The notes under the pieces: model-generated
Seen by the model: the letters and a program-made list of their open reading frames with translations, nothing else
Told to the model about the DNA's origin: nothing
The model's database searches: none
Assembly: GCF_003933745.1 (NCBI RefSeq)
Contig: NZ_RSEB01000001.1
Coordinates: 1,051,415 to 1,115,414, forward strand
Length of the DNA stretch: 64,000 nucleotides
Direction of reading: 5' to 3'
Source of the DNA: Glycomyces terrestris
GTDB lineage: Bacteria > Actinomycetota > Actinomycetes > Mycobacteriales > Micromonosporaceae
In this document: positions 1 through 7,746 of the stretch, piece after piece
How the letters are laid out: every line of letters begins with the position of its first letter
Numbering within the stretch: the stretch's first letter is position 1
Made by a program: the position numbers and the translations under genes

Positions 1-217
1 GGCAGGACGCGCAGATCGCCAGCGCCTCGTCGATGGGCTCGCGGGGCTCGGGGTACATGACGTCCGGCTCGGCCTCGGCGCAGTTGCCGCGGCGCAGCCA
101 GTCGTCGCCGCTCATCCGGTACGCGCCGCCGATCGCCTCGCTGCGGTACTCGGCGGCGTCCAGCAGCCGGGGGTCCTTGCGGGCGCGGGCTACTTCCTCG
201 GGGCGGATTCGCCGCAT
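1..217 (-). CDS. WhiB-family Fe-S transcription factor, C-terminus cut by window edge
   Basis: The reverse strand reads from ATG at 217 to the window edge, giving 72 residues of a WhiB protein. These are small actinobacterial regulators that bind a 4Fe-4S cluster through four cysteines and act with sigma factor region 4. I see the first cysteine in GNCAEAEPDVMYPE and the CxxC pair in AICASC at the very edge. The fourth Cys and the GVWGG-type turn lie outside the window. A strong GGAGG lies 6 bases before the ATG. The roughly 40-residue N-terminal extension does not resemble the short WhiB1 N-terminus, so I do not assign a subclass. A perfect CRP-type site lies about 140 bases upstream. Confidence 0.85.
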   Translation of the reverse strand, partial: MRRIRPEEVARARKDPRLLDAAEYRSEAIGGAYRMSGDDWLRRGNCAEAEPDVMYPEPREPIDEALAICASC

Positions 218-352
218 TGCTGCCTCCCTATTTCACTGCCGCCGCAGCCCCTCCGAGCGTCTTCGCCTCGACTCCCGGAAGCGTTCCCTTCAGCCGGCGA
301 CGGCTTGTACACGAAAGACCGACGAGTTGTGGTACAGATACCGATGCGGTAG

Positions 353-368
353 TGTGATTGACTTCACA
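353..368. promoter_or_regulatory. Perfect CRP/FNR-family palindrome upstream of whiB
   Basis: TGTGA-TTGACT-TCACA matches the CRP consensus TGTGAN6TCACA in all ten fixed positions. It overlaps the stop codon of the YedK gene and lies upstream of whiB on the minus strand. Mycobacterial Crp is known to control whiB1, so whiB is the likely target. The whiB promoter itself is not clear, so activation versus repression cannot be decided. Confidence 0.6.
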
Positions 369-1074
369 ATCCAGGGATGGTCGCGGGTCCGGGATCGCCG
401 TCCGCGGGCTCGATGAGTTCGGGTCCGTCGTTGGTCGCGCGGCCGACGCCGCGGCCGACCTTGCGGATCTCGAGATCGTCGAGGAGCGACGGGACGGGGC
501 CGGCGAGCAGTTCGCCCTCGGCCGCGTCCTCCTCCCCCAGCCAGGCGGCGTAGCGCTCGGGCGGGAGGACGTAGGGCATGCGGTCGTGGATGGTCTCCAT
601 CGCCTCGCCCAGGGCCGGGCAGGTGAGCACCGTGAACGTCAGGAGCGTCAGGTCGCCGCCCTGCTTCCAGGTGTCCCACAGGCCCGCGAAGACGACGCCG
701 CCGGGGCGGGTGAAGAAGTACGGCTGCTTGCCGCCGCCGGGGAGCTTGCGCCACTCGTACCAGCCGTCGGCGGGGACGAGGGCGCGCCGGGACGCGAAGG
801 GCCGCTTGTACGCGCGGGACGAGGACACGGTCTCGATGCGGGCGTTGAACATCCGCGACCCGACCGCCGGGTCGGAGGCCCACGGCGGGACCAGCCCCCA
901 GCGGGCGAGCTCGACCACCCGCTCCTCGCGGGACCTCGAGCGGCGGACCAGCGGCGCCTGCACCGTGGGCGCGATGTTGTAGCTGGGAGTCCACGCCCCC
1001 GCGATCAAGTCCTCCGCGTCGAAGAGCGCCGCCATCGACGGGCTCGACTTGCTGTTCGCGTACCTTCCGCACAT
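364..1074 (-). CDS. SOS response-associated peptidase / HMCES (YedK) abasic-site protein
   Basis: This 236-residue protein belongs to the HMCES/YedK (SRAP) family, which forms a thiazolidine crosslink with abasic sites in single-stranded DNA through the mature N-terminal cysteine. The start was set at 1074 because translation from there begins MCGRYAN, placing the essential Cys at position 2. A longer frame upstream would bury it. The conserved NARIET asparagine, the WYEW glutamate and the HDRMPY histidine are all present, so the active site looks complete. Length is normal for the family. It is divergent from aroA. Confidence 0.92.
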   Translation of the reverse strand: MCGRYANSKSSPSMAALFDAEDLIAGAWTPSYNIAPTVQAPLVRRSRSREERVVELARWGLVPPWASDPAVGSRMFNARIETVSSSRAYKRPFASRRALVPADGWYEWRKLPGGGKQPYFFTRPGGVVFAGLWDTWKQGGDLTLLTFTVLTCPALGEAMETIHDRMPYVLPPERYAAWLGEEDAAEGELLAGPVPSLLDDLEIRKVGRGVGRATNDGPELIEPADGDPGPATIPGL

Positions 1075-1183
1075 GCCCACACGGTAACCCCGGCCACCGA
1101 CACTCCGGCTCCTCCATTTCCGCCGCGGCCGCCGCACGCCACCCCGGCCCCGGCGACCACCCGGTTCCCGCCCACCGGACCAC

Positions 1184-1189
1184 TAGACT
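1184..1189 (+). promoter_or_regulatory. -10 box of aroA (leaderless)
   Basis: TAGACT ends 7 bases before the GTG of aroA at 1197 and there is no Shine-Dalgarno sequence. This spacing implies that transcription starts at the start codon. Confidence 0.55.
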
Positions 1190-1196
1190 GGCGGGC

Positions 1197-2498
1197 GTGA
1201 ACGCAACCGCCGCCCCCGAGAAGCGCCGCTGGGAGGCCCCGTACGCGGAGGCCGAGCTCGACGCGGTCGTCCGCGTGCCCGGCTCGAAGTCGATGACGGC
1301 CCGCGCCCTCATCCTCGCCGCGCTCGCCTCCGGCCCCAGCACGATCAAGCGCCCGCTCATCGCCCGCGACACCCTCCTCATGGTCGAGGGCCTGCGGGCG
1401 ATCGGCGTCGGGGTCGACACGGGCGACGACGACGCCTGGACCGTCGCGCCCGGCGCGTTCCGGGGCGGGACCTCCGTGGACTGCGGCCTCGCCGGGACCG
1501 TCATGCGGTTCCTGCCGCCGGTCGCGGCCCTCGCCGACGGGCCGGTGGCCTTCGACGGCGACCCGCACGCGCGCAAGCGTCCCAACGACGGCGTCATCAA
1601 GGCCCTCCGCGGCCTCGGCGTCGACATCGAGGACGGCGGCCGCCTCGCGCTCCCGTTCACCGTCGACGCCTCCGGCCGCGTCAAGGGCGGCGCGCTCGAG
1701 GTCGACGCGTCCAAGACCTCGCAGCTGGTCAGCGCCCTGCTCATGGCCGCGCCCCGGTTCGAGGACGGCCTCGACCTGCGCCACACCGGCGACCGGCCCG
1801 TGCCCAGCCGCCCCTACCTCGACATGGTCGTCCAGATGCTCCGCCAGGCCGGGGCCGAGGTCGACGACAGCGAGCCGAACCGGTGGCGCGTCGCCCCCGG
1901 CGAGCTCCAGGGCCGCGAGTGGGTCATCGAGCCCGACCTCCAGAACGCCGCCCCGTTCCTCATCGCCGCCCTCGCCGCCGGCGGGCGCGTCACCGTCGAG
2001 GGCTGGCCCACCGAGACCACGCAGGCCGGCGACGCCGTCCGCGACCTCCTCGTCCAGCTCGGCGCCCGCGTCGAGTGGACCCGCGGCGGCCTCACCGCCT
2101 ACGGCTCGGCCGAGCCGATCCCGTGCGAGCTCGACCTCGCCGACGCCGCCGAGCTCACCCCCGCCCTCGCGGCCCTCTTCGGGATCAGTAAGGGCCCCTT
2201 CGTGATCCGCGGTGTGTCCCACATCCGGGGCCACGAGACGGACCGCGTCTCGGCCCTGGTCACCGAGCTGCGCAAGATCGGCGCGGACGTCGACGAGTAC
2301 GAGGACGGCTTCCGCATCAGCGCGGGCGGGCGCGAGCCCGGCACCTGGGCCACCTACGCCGACCACCGCATGGCCCACGCCGGGGCCGTCGCGGGCCTCG
2401 CGATCCCCGGGCTCGTCCTCGACGACGTCGCCTGCACCTCCAAGACCTGGCCGGACTTCGCCGAGGTCTGGGAGCGGGCCGTGCGGGGGAAGGAGTAG
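1197..2498 (+). CDS. aroA: 3-phosphoshikimate 1-carboxyvinyltransferase (EPSP synthase)
   Basis: AroA joins shikimate-3-phosphate and phosphoenolpyruvate in the sixth step of the shikimate pathway in the cytoplasm. The 433-residue length matches the family. The N-terminal VPGSKSMTARAL phosphate-binding motif, the GLAGTVMRFLPP loop (family GNAGTxxR) and the basic HARKRPNDG segment are present. Six-fold repeated beta-alpha-beta units fill the rest. The GTG start is supported by the -10 box seven bases upstream (leaderless). It is followed after 3 bases by rsgA, and rsgA is followed by hisN, an arrangement I regard as usual for actinobacteria. Confidence 0.96.
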   Translation: MNATAAPEKRRWEAPYAEAELDAVVRVPGSKSMTARALILAALASGPSTIKRPLIARDTLLMVEGLRAIGVGVDTGDDDAWTVAPGAFRGGTSVDCGLAGTVMRFLPPVAALADGPVAFDGDPHARKRPNDGVIKALRGLGVDIEDGGRLALPFTVDASGRVKGGALEVDASKTSQLVSALLMAAPRFEDGLDLRHTGDRPVPSRPYLDMVVQMLRQAGAEVDDSEPNRWRVAPGELQGREWVIEPDLQNAAPFLIAALAAGGRVTVEGWPTETTQAGDAVRDLLVQLGARVEWTRGGLTAYGSAEPIPCELDLADAAELTPALAALFGISKGPFVIRGVSHIRGHETDRVSALVTELRKIGADVDEYEDGFRISAGGREPGTWATYADHRMAHAGAVAGLAIPGLVLDDVACTSKTWPDFAEVWERAVRGKE

Positions 2499-2501
2499 CC
2501 G

Positions 2502-3524
2502 TTGCCGAGGCCGGATTGGGACGTCGCCGACGACGATGACGAGGAGTGGGACGAGGACGACGTGCGGGTGCGCGCCACCCGCCGCTCCCGCCCCCGCACC
2601 AAGATCCGGCCCAAGCACGCGAACGCCGAGGAGGGCTTCGTGACCGCCGTCGACCGCGGCCGCTACACCTGCCGCGTCGGCGACGTCACCGTCACCGCCA
2701 TGAAGGCCCGCGAGCTCGGCAAGCAGTCCATCGTGGTCGGCGACCGCGCCGGCCTCGTCGGCGACCTCTCCGGCAGCCCCGGCACGCTCGCGCGCATCGT
2801 GCGGATCGCCGAGCGCCACGGCGAGCTGCGCCGCTCGGCCGACGACGAGAACGCCACCGAGCGCGTCGTGGTCGCCAACGTCGACCGGCTCGTCGTGGTC
2901 GCCTCCACCGTGGACCCGCCGCTGCGGTACGGGTTCGTGGACCGGTGCCTGGTGGCCGCCTACGACGCCGGGGTCGCCCCGATCCTGTGCCTCACCAAGA
3001 ACGACCTCGCCCCCGGCATGGTCGACGAGGTGCGCGCCTACTACTCCCAGCTCGACCTCACGATCGTCGCCACCGAGCCCGACAGCCCCCTCGACGAGCT
3101 CGTGGACCTCCTGCGCGACAAGGAGAACGTGTTCTTCGGGCACTCCGGCGTCGGCAAGTCCACGCTCGTCAACCGCCTCGTGCCCGGCGCGGGCCGCGCC
3201 GTCAGCGAGGTCCGCGCGATCGGCAAGGGCTCGCACACCTCCACCAGCACCGTCTCCTTCGAATTGCCCGGCGGCGGCTGGGTCATCGACACCCCCGGCG
3301 TCCGCTCCTTCGGGCTCGCGCACGTCACCGCCGACTCGATCCTCAAGGCGTTCCCCGAACTCGCCGAGGTCGCCGAGGACTGCCCGCGCGGGTGCACCCA
3401 CACCCCCGAGATCGGGGACTGCGCCCTCGACGCCGCGATCGGGCCCGACGACCCGCGCGCCGGCCGCCTCGCCTCCTTCCGCCGCGTCCTCGCCTCGCTG
3501 CACGAAGCGGACACGAAGAACTGA
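2502..3524 (+). CDS. rsgA: Ribosome small subunit-dependent GTPase A
   Basis: RsgA is a circularly permuted GTPase that helps late maturation of the 30S subunit. The order of motifs is the permuted one: an OB-fold (residues about 50-100), then TKND (G4), then the P-loop GHSGVGKST, then DTPG (G3). The C-terminal zinc-binding motif, CPRGCTHTPEIGDC, is intact. The first 40 residues form a very acidic then basic tail that is longer than in E. coli. The TTG start follows AAGGAG at good spacing, and the gene is co-transcribed with aroA three bases upstream. Confidence 0.95.
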   Translation: MPRPDWDVADDDDEEWDEDDVRVRATRRSRPRTKIRPKHANAEEGFVTAVDRGRYTCRVGDVTVTAMKARELGKQSIVVGDRAGLVGDLSGSPGTLARIVRIAERHGELRRSADDENATERVVVANVDRLVVVASTVDPPLRYGFVDRCLVAAYDAGVAPILCLTKNDLAPGMVDEVRAYYSQLDLTIVATEPDSPLDELVDLLRDKENVFFGHSGVGKSTLVNRLVPGAGRAVSEVRAIGKGSHTSTSTVSFELPGGGWVIDTPGVRSFGLAHVTADSILKAFPELAEVAEDCPRGCTHTPEIGDCALDAAIGPDDPRAGRLASFRRVLASLHEADTKN

Positions 3525-3542
3525 CCGCGTGAGGCGGGTCAG

Positions 3543-3548
3543 TAGGAT
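3543..3548 (+). promoter_or_regulatory. -10 box of hisN (leaderless)
   Basis: TAGGAT ends 6 bases before the ATG at 3555, with no ribosome binding site. hisN may therefore be transcribed on its own in addition to read-through from rsgA. Confidence 0.5.
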
Positions 3549-3554
3549 GAGCCC

Positions 3555-4355
3555 ATGCCCTCTTCCAGCTACAACGACGATCTCGGACTCGCGCACCTGC
3601 TCGCCGACTCCGCGGCCCAGATCGGGACGAGCCGGTTCCGGTCCTCCGACCTCCGGGTCTCGTCGAAACCGGACATGACCGAGGTCTCCGACGCCGACAC
3701 CACCATCGAAGAGGTGCTGCGGTCCACGCTCTCGCGCGCGAGGCCCCGCGACGGCATCTTCGGCGAGGAGTACGGGGACAACCCCGGCGCCTCCGGCCGC
3801 AAATGGGTCATCGACCCGATCGACGCCACCCGCAACTACGTGCGCGGCGTTCCGATCTGGGCCACCCTCATCGCCCTGTTCGACCGCGGCGAGCCCGTCG
3901 TCGGCGTCGTCAGCGCCCCCGCCCTCGGCCGCCGCTGGTGGGCCATGAAGGGCGCCGGGGCCTTCGCCGGGCGCGACCAGCGCGCCGGGAAGCGCATCCA
4001 GGTCTCCAAGGTCGGGAAGCTCCAGGACGCGTCGGTGAGCATCTCCTCGATCACCGGCTGGGCCAAGCTCGACCGGCAGGGCGCCATGCTCGGGATGCTC
4101 CACGAGGCGTGGCGCGAGCGCGGCTTCGGCGACTTCTACTCGTACTGCCTGCTCGCCGAGGGGGCCGTGGACATCGCGGCCGAACCCGAAGTGGCCCTGT
4201 GGGACTTGGCGCCGCTGGCGCTCATCGTCGAGGAGGCCGGCGGCAGGTTCACCGACCTGCGCGGCCGCCCGGGACCGGACGGCGGGTCGGCGCTGGCGAC
4301 GAACGGGCTCCTCCACGAGGAGGCGCTGGAGCGGTTGAAGATCCGCGAGCTGTAG
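3555..4355 (+). CDS. hisN: Histidinol-phosphatase, inositol monophosphatase family
   Basis: This 266-residue member of the Mg-dependent inositol-phosphatase superfamily most likely dephosphorylates histidinol phosphate, as HisN does in actinobacteria. The metal ligands are visible in GEE (about residue 74), in [17 protein letters not shown] (DPIDATRN is the variant of the DPIDGT motif) and in the late WDLAPL. The arrangement aroA-rsgA-hisN supports HisN over a generic inositol phosphatase. The ATG at 3555 has a -10 box directly upstream. A strong hairpin follows the stop codon. Confidence 0.85.
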   Translation: MPSSSYNDDLGLAHLLADSAAQIGTSRFRSSDLRVSSKPDMTEVSDADTTIEEVLRSTLSRARPRDGIFGEEYGDNPGASGRKWVIDPIDATRNYVRGVPIWATLIALFDRGEPVVGVVSAPALGRRWWAMKGAGAFAGRDQRAGKRIQVSKVGKLQDASVSISSITGWAKLDRQGAMLGMLHEAWRERGFGDFYSYCLLAEGAVDIAAEPEVALWDLAPLALIVEEAGGRFTDLRGRPGPDGGSALATNGLLHEEALERLKIREL

Positions 4356-4360
4356 ACGCG

Positions 4361-4394
4361 GAACGGGGCGGGACCGGCAGGTCCCGCCCCGTTC
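4361..4394. terminator. Bidirectional hairpin between hisN and the esterase
   Basis: A perfect 14-base-pair stem (4361-4374 with 4381-4394) and a 6-base loop lie between the convergent stops of hisN and the CE7 esterase. It can serve both strands. Confidence 0.85.
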
Positions 4395-4401
4395 TCGTTC
4401 G

Positions 4402-5367
4402 CTAGAGCTCGGCGATGAACTTGAGTTGTTCGCCGCGCTGGTGGATGCCGCCGCCTTCGTGGCGGTTCCAGGGCCACACGGTGATCCGCTTCTCGCCCTG
4501 CCAGCGGTTGTAGGCCGCGAACACGGTGGAGGGCGGGCAGACGTCGTCCATCAGGCCCACCGAGTAGAGGGCGGGCGCGGTGCCGCGGGCGGCGAAGTGG
4601 AGGCCGTCGAAGTAGTTCAGGGTCGCGAAGACGCGGTCCTCGCGGAGGCGCTGGCCGGAGAGGAACTCGACGATCTCCTGGTAGGGGAAGGCGTCGGTGA
4701 TGACGACGGCGCGCTGGAAGTGCGTCAGGAACGGCACGTCGATCATGGCGCCGGCGAGGTCGTCGCGGAGGCCGCCGACGGCCTGGGTGATCCCGCCGCC
4801 CTGGCTGCCGCCGGCGACGACGATGCGGTCGGGGTCGATGCCCTCGATGCCCTTGGCGACGTCGACCGCGCGGTAGGCGTCGGTGAAGACGCGGCGGTAG
4901 TAGTAGTGCTCGGGGGCTTCGAGGCCCTGGGTCATCCAGCCCTTGTTGGTGGGGCCGGTGGTGCCGTAGGGGTCGGCGGTGTCGCCGGGCTGCCAGTTGC
5001 CGAAGCCCTGGCCGCGGGTGTCCATGACGAAGTGGGCCCAGCCGGCGGCGGGGTAGGTGGTGTGGGCCCAGGGGTAGGAGCGGCCGCCGGAGTAGCCGAT
5101 GTACTCGACGACGCACGGGAGGGGGCCCTCGACGCCCTTGGGCTTGACGAGCCAGGCCTTGATGGGGTGGCCGCCCCAGCCGGCGAAGACGACGTCGAAG
5201 ACGTCCACGGTCACCAGGCCGGCGTCGTACGGCTCCAGTCGCACGTCGAGGCCGTGGGCGCCGGCCTCGCTGAGGGTGGTCTTCCAGAAGTCGTCGAAGT
5301 CGGCCGGTTCGGGGACGTCGGGCCGGTACTCGCGGAGCTGTTCCAGGGGGAGGTCGAAAAGAGCCAT
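4402..5367 (-). CDS. Acetyl-xylan esterase / cephalosporin-C deacetylase, CE7 family
   Basis: This 321-residue alpha/beta-hydrolase belongs to carbohydrate esterase family 7, which removes acetyl groups from xylo-oligosaccharides. The three family signatures are present: RGQ in MDTRGQGFG, the nucleophile motif GGSQGGG, and the HE pair in NRHEGGG. The acid of the triad is probably in VGLMDDVCPPS. There is no signal peptide, so it acts on imported oligosaccharides. I chose the start MALFDLPLEQL at 5367, the usual CE7 N-terminus, over a longer reading. It is divergent from the pectate lyase and shares its upstream region, which holds several palindromes. Confidence 0.9.
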   Translation of the reverse strand: MALFDLPLEQLREYRPDVPEPADFDDFWKTTLSEAGAHGLDVRLEPYDAGLVTVDVFDVVFAGWGGHPIKAWLVKPKGVEGPLPCVVEYIGYSGGRSYPWAHTTYPAAGWAHFVMDTRGQGFGNWQPGDTADPYGTTGPTNKGWMTQGLEAPEHYYYRRVFTDAYRAVDVAKGIEGIDPDRIVVAGGSQGGGITQAVGGLRDDLAGAMIDVPFLTHFQRAVVITDAFPYQEIVEFLSGQRLREDRVFATLNYFDGLHFAARGTAPALYSVGLMDDVCPPSTVFAAYNRWQGEKRITVWPWNRHEGGGIHQRGEQLKFIAEL

Positions 5368-5404
5368 GGGGAGTTTGTAGCACGACCAAACAAAGAAGTC
5401 CACC

Positions 5405-5416
5405 GCAACCGGTTGC
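5405..5416. promoter_or_regulatory. Candidate LacI-family operator
   Basis: The 12-base palindrome GCAACCGGTTGC lies 38 bases upstream of the esterase start and between it and the pectate lyase. A CG-centred palindrome of this type is typical of LacI-family sites. A copy with one difference (GCAACCGATTGC) lies at 11921-11932 inside the uronate operon. Confidence 0.5.
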
Positions 5417-5515
5417 CACATCCGGCACTCGGGACATCAGCGCTCGTCAGACGCCCGCCGGGCGCGCCGGCTCCTCGCGGGCCCCGTTGCTTTCTATTTC
5501 CGGCCGAACCCTTGC

Positions 5516-5525
5516 AAACGCTGTC
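5516..5525 (+). promoter_or_regulatory. AAACGCTGTC motif shared with the uronate operon
   Basis: This decamer differs by one base from AAACGCTATC at 13235-13244 in front of the uronate operon. It lies 76 bases upstream of the pectate lyase start and may be a second site for the same regulator. Confidence 0.35.
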
Positions 5526-5548
5526 CGAAGGGGTTTACGGTCACTAGC

Positions 5549-5568
5549 ACGAACGTATCGATGTTCGT
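5549..5568. promoter_or_regulatory. Inverted repeat before pectate lyase
   Basis: ACGAAC and GTTCGT flank an 8-base centre (GTATCGAT) just upstream of the lyase ribosome binding site. The spacing is 8, not the 4 of an actinobacterial LexA box. It fits a dimeric repressor overlapping the promoter or the early transcribed region. Confidence 0.45.
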
Positions 5569-5601
5569 AAATACCACCCTCACAGAGAGAGGACCACGGG
5601 C

Positions 5602-6561
5602 ATGGAACATGTCTTCGGCAACCGGCACTCTCGCCGCACGCTCTTCACCGCCGCGGGGGCCGTCGCCCTCGGCGCGGCCGCCGCGCCGCTCGCCGGCCCC
5701 GGGAGCGCCCTCGCGCAGACGGGCAGCCCCGTCGGCTGGGCCACCCAGAACGGCGGCACCACCGGCGGATCGGGCGGCGGCACGACCACCGTCACCTCGG
5801 CCTCGGCCCTCGCCTCGGCCGTCAGCGGCGACGCGCGGAAGATCGTCCGCGTCAGCGGCACCATCCAGATCTCGGGGATGGTCCGCGTCGGATCGAACAC
5901 GACCATCGTCGGCAACTCCGGCGCCGTCCTCACCGGCGGCGGCCTCACGCTCCGGACCGTCAGCAACGTGATCATCCAGAACCTGCGGTTCCGCGGGTAC
6001 GCCGACGACGGCATCAACGTCGAGGAGCGCTCGCGGAACATCTGGATCGACCACAACACCTTCGAACCCGGCACCGACGGTGCGTGCGACATCAAGCGCG
6101 AGTCCGACTTCATCACGGTCTCGTGGAACCGGTTCGACGGGACCGACAAGACCTGCCTGCTCGGCCACAGCGACGGCCACACCGCCGACCGCGGCAAGCT
6201 CCGGGTCTCCTACCACCACAACTACTTCAACGGCACGACGCAGCGCACCCCGCGGGTCCGCTTCGCCGAGCCCGTCCACGTCTACAACAACTACTACGCG
6301 AACGTGCGCTCGTACTGCATCGCGACCACCATGGACGCCGGCGTCATCAACGAGGGCAACTACTTCGAGAACTGCAACCGCACCGTCGACATCGGCCAGG
6401 GCGACTCCGGCCCCGGCCGGATCGTCTCGCGCAACAACCACGTCGTCAACTCCCCCGCCCCCGTCAGCCGCGGCTCGGTCGCGGGCGTGCCCTACGGCTT
6501 CCAGCTGGACACGCCGTCGCAGGTCAAGTCGATCGTGAGCGGCGGAGCGGGCGCGCGCTGA
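5602..6561 (+). CDS. Secreted pectate lyase, polysaccharide lyase family 1
   Basis: This 319-residue enzyme cleaves de-esterified pectin (polygalacturonate) by calcium-dependent beta-elimination outside the cell. The N-terminus has a Tat-type signal (SRRTLF followed by an Ala-rich stretch), with likely cleavage after ALA near residue 38. The right-handed beta-helix carries family marks: NIWIDHNTF, TDGACDIKRESDFITVSWN with calcium-binding acids, the lysine of DKTCLLG and the arginine of QRTPRVRF, the likely catalytic base. The ATG follows GAGAGAGGA. It is convergent with the uronate operon, which would process the sugars released. Confidence 0.92.
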   Translation: MEHVFGNRHSRRTLFTAAGAVALGAAAAPLAGPGSALAQTGSPVGWATQNGGTTGGSGGGTTTVTSASALASAVSGDARKIVRVSGTIQISGMVRVGSNTTIVGNSGAVLTGGGLTLRTVSNVIIQNLRFRGYADDGINVEERSRNIWIDHNTFEPGTDGACDIKRESDFITVSWNRFDGTDKTCLLGHSDGHTADRGKLRVSYHHNYFNGTTQRTPRVRFAEPVHVYNNYYANVRSYCIATTMDAGVINEGNYFENCNRTVDIGQGDSGPGRIVSRNNHVVNSPAPVSRGSVAGVPYGFQLDTPSQVKSIVSGGAGAR

Positions 6562-6586
6562 CCGCGCACCTCCCCCGATAGAGCGA

Positions 6587-6616
6587 CGCGGCCCCGGCCA
6601 TCGGACCGGGGCCGCG
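6587..6616. terminator. Bidirectional hairpin, lyase / uronate operon
   Basis: A perfect 11-base-pair G/C stem (6587-6597 with 6606-6616) with an 8-base loop separates the convergent stops of the pectate lyase and the last gene of the uronate operon. Confidence 0.8.
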
Positions 6617-6627
6617 CCTCGCGCGTC

Positions 6628-7746
6628 TCAGGCCCAGGGCAGGCCGAGCTCGCTGTAGAGCCTCCCCTGGACGGCGGCGTCGACCACGGCCCGGTCGACG
6701 CCCTTGAGGATGGTCACCGGGTCGTCGCCGACGCGTTCGAGGTGCTTCTCGTCGACCAGGCGCGGCACGGGCGAGGTGAGGACCTGCTCGAGGACGCCGG
6801 TGAACGGCTTGGAGCGGCGCAGGCCGGAGATGAGGCCGACGCCGCGCTGCCGGTGGGCGAAGAGGTTGTCGAGGAGGTTGGTGGTGCCGTACCGCTTGGC
6901 CTCGGTCTCGCCGGGCAGGCGCAGGAGGTCCTCGCGGAAGCCGTACCAGGCCTCGCCTTCGGTGCCCTTGATGTAGATGTCGCCTTCGACCTTCTGCTCG
7001 CCGCAGAGGGTGACCGCGACGGTGATGCGCACGCCGTTCTTGTTGACGGCGCGCCAGACCGCGGTGTCGTCCACTTCGATCGAGGCGCGGGTGCGCAGCC
7101 GCTCGAGTTCGACCGGGCCCTGGAGGGGCCAGTCGCCGGCGAGGGCGATGGCCTGCTGGGAGGCGTGCGCCCAGGGGTTGGCGAGGGCGCCGTCGGCGAC
7201 GAGGACGCCGCCCAGCTCGCGCTTGCCGGCCCAGGCGGAGCGGCGGTAGTAGGAGTCGGGGCGCTGCCAGGAGCCGGCGACGCCGATCGACTCGATCTCG
7301 CCGAAGCGGCCGGCCTCGATCGCGTCGCGCACGGCGTTGAAGGCGTGGGAGCCGAGGGCCTGGAAGCCCACCTGGACGTTGCGGCCCGTCTCGGTCATGA
7401 CGTCGTACAGCTGCGCGTACTCGGCGAGGTTGGTGACCGGGGGCTTCTCCAGGTAGACGTCGGCGCCGTGGCGCATCGCGGCGCTCGCGATCGGCAGGTG
7501 GCTCGGCGGCGGGGTCGCGATGACCACCACGTCGGGGTCGGTGGCGTCGAGCATGGCCCGGTAGTCGTCGAAGACGGGCGTGTCGCCGATCGGCGCCTCG
7601 GGGAGCTCGGTGATCTCGGCCGTGTCGCACATGCCGACGAACGCGAGCTCGCCGCGGGCCCGGCGCGGTTCCAGGTTGTGCTGGCGGTGGTGGAGGCCGA
7701 AGCCGTTGGCGCCCACGAGGGCGACGCGGGGGATGCTCGTTGTCAC
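6628..7746 (-). CDS. Gfo/Idh/MocA-family NAD(P)-dependent oxidoreductase
   Basis: This 372-residue protein has an N-terminal Rossmann fold (VALVGANGFGLHH), the LEKPPVTNLAEYAQL segment with the catalytic-type EKP lysine, and a C-terminal substrate domain. Members act on sugars, sugar acids or inositols, and the substrate here is unknown. It is the last gene of the uronate operon. Its GTG overlaps the TGA of the upstream reductase gene in the sequence GTGA, so translation is probably coupled. Longer upstream reading in the same frame is only the shadow of that neighbour. Confidence 0.85.
   Translation of the reverse strand: MTTSIPRVALVGANGFGLHHRQHNLEPRRARGELAFVGMCDTAEITELPEAPIGDTPVFDDYRAMLDATDPDVVVIATPPPSHLPIASAAMRHGADVYLEKPPVTNLAEYAQLYDVMTETGRNVQVGFQALGSHAFNAVRDAIEAGRFGEIESIGVAGSWQRPDSYYRRSAWAGKRELGGVLVADGALANPWAHASQQAIALAGDWPLQGPVELERLRTRASIEVDDTAVWRAVNKNGVRITVAVTLCGEQKVEGDIYIKGTEGEAWYGFREDLLRLPGETEAKRYGTTNLLDNLFAHRQRGVGLISGLRRSKPFTGVLEQVLTSPVPRLVDEKHLERVGDDPVTILKGVDRAVVDAAVQGRLYSELGLPWA

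Noticed and set aside
1005-4316. Very long open frame on the minus strand across aroA, rsgA and hisN
   Set aside because: It is antisense to three well-supported genes. Long stop-free antisense frames are expected at this GC content. The predicted sequence is low-complexity Gly/Ala/Asp/Arg without motifs.
5549-5568. LexA (SOS) box
   Set aside because: The inverted repeat has an 8-base spacer, while actinobacterial LexA sites have CGAAC-N4-GTTCG, and the downstream gene is a pectate lyase.
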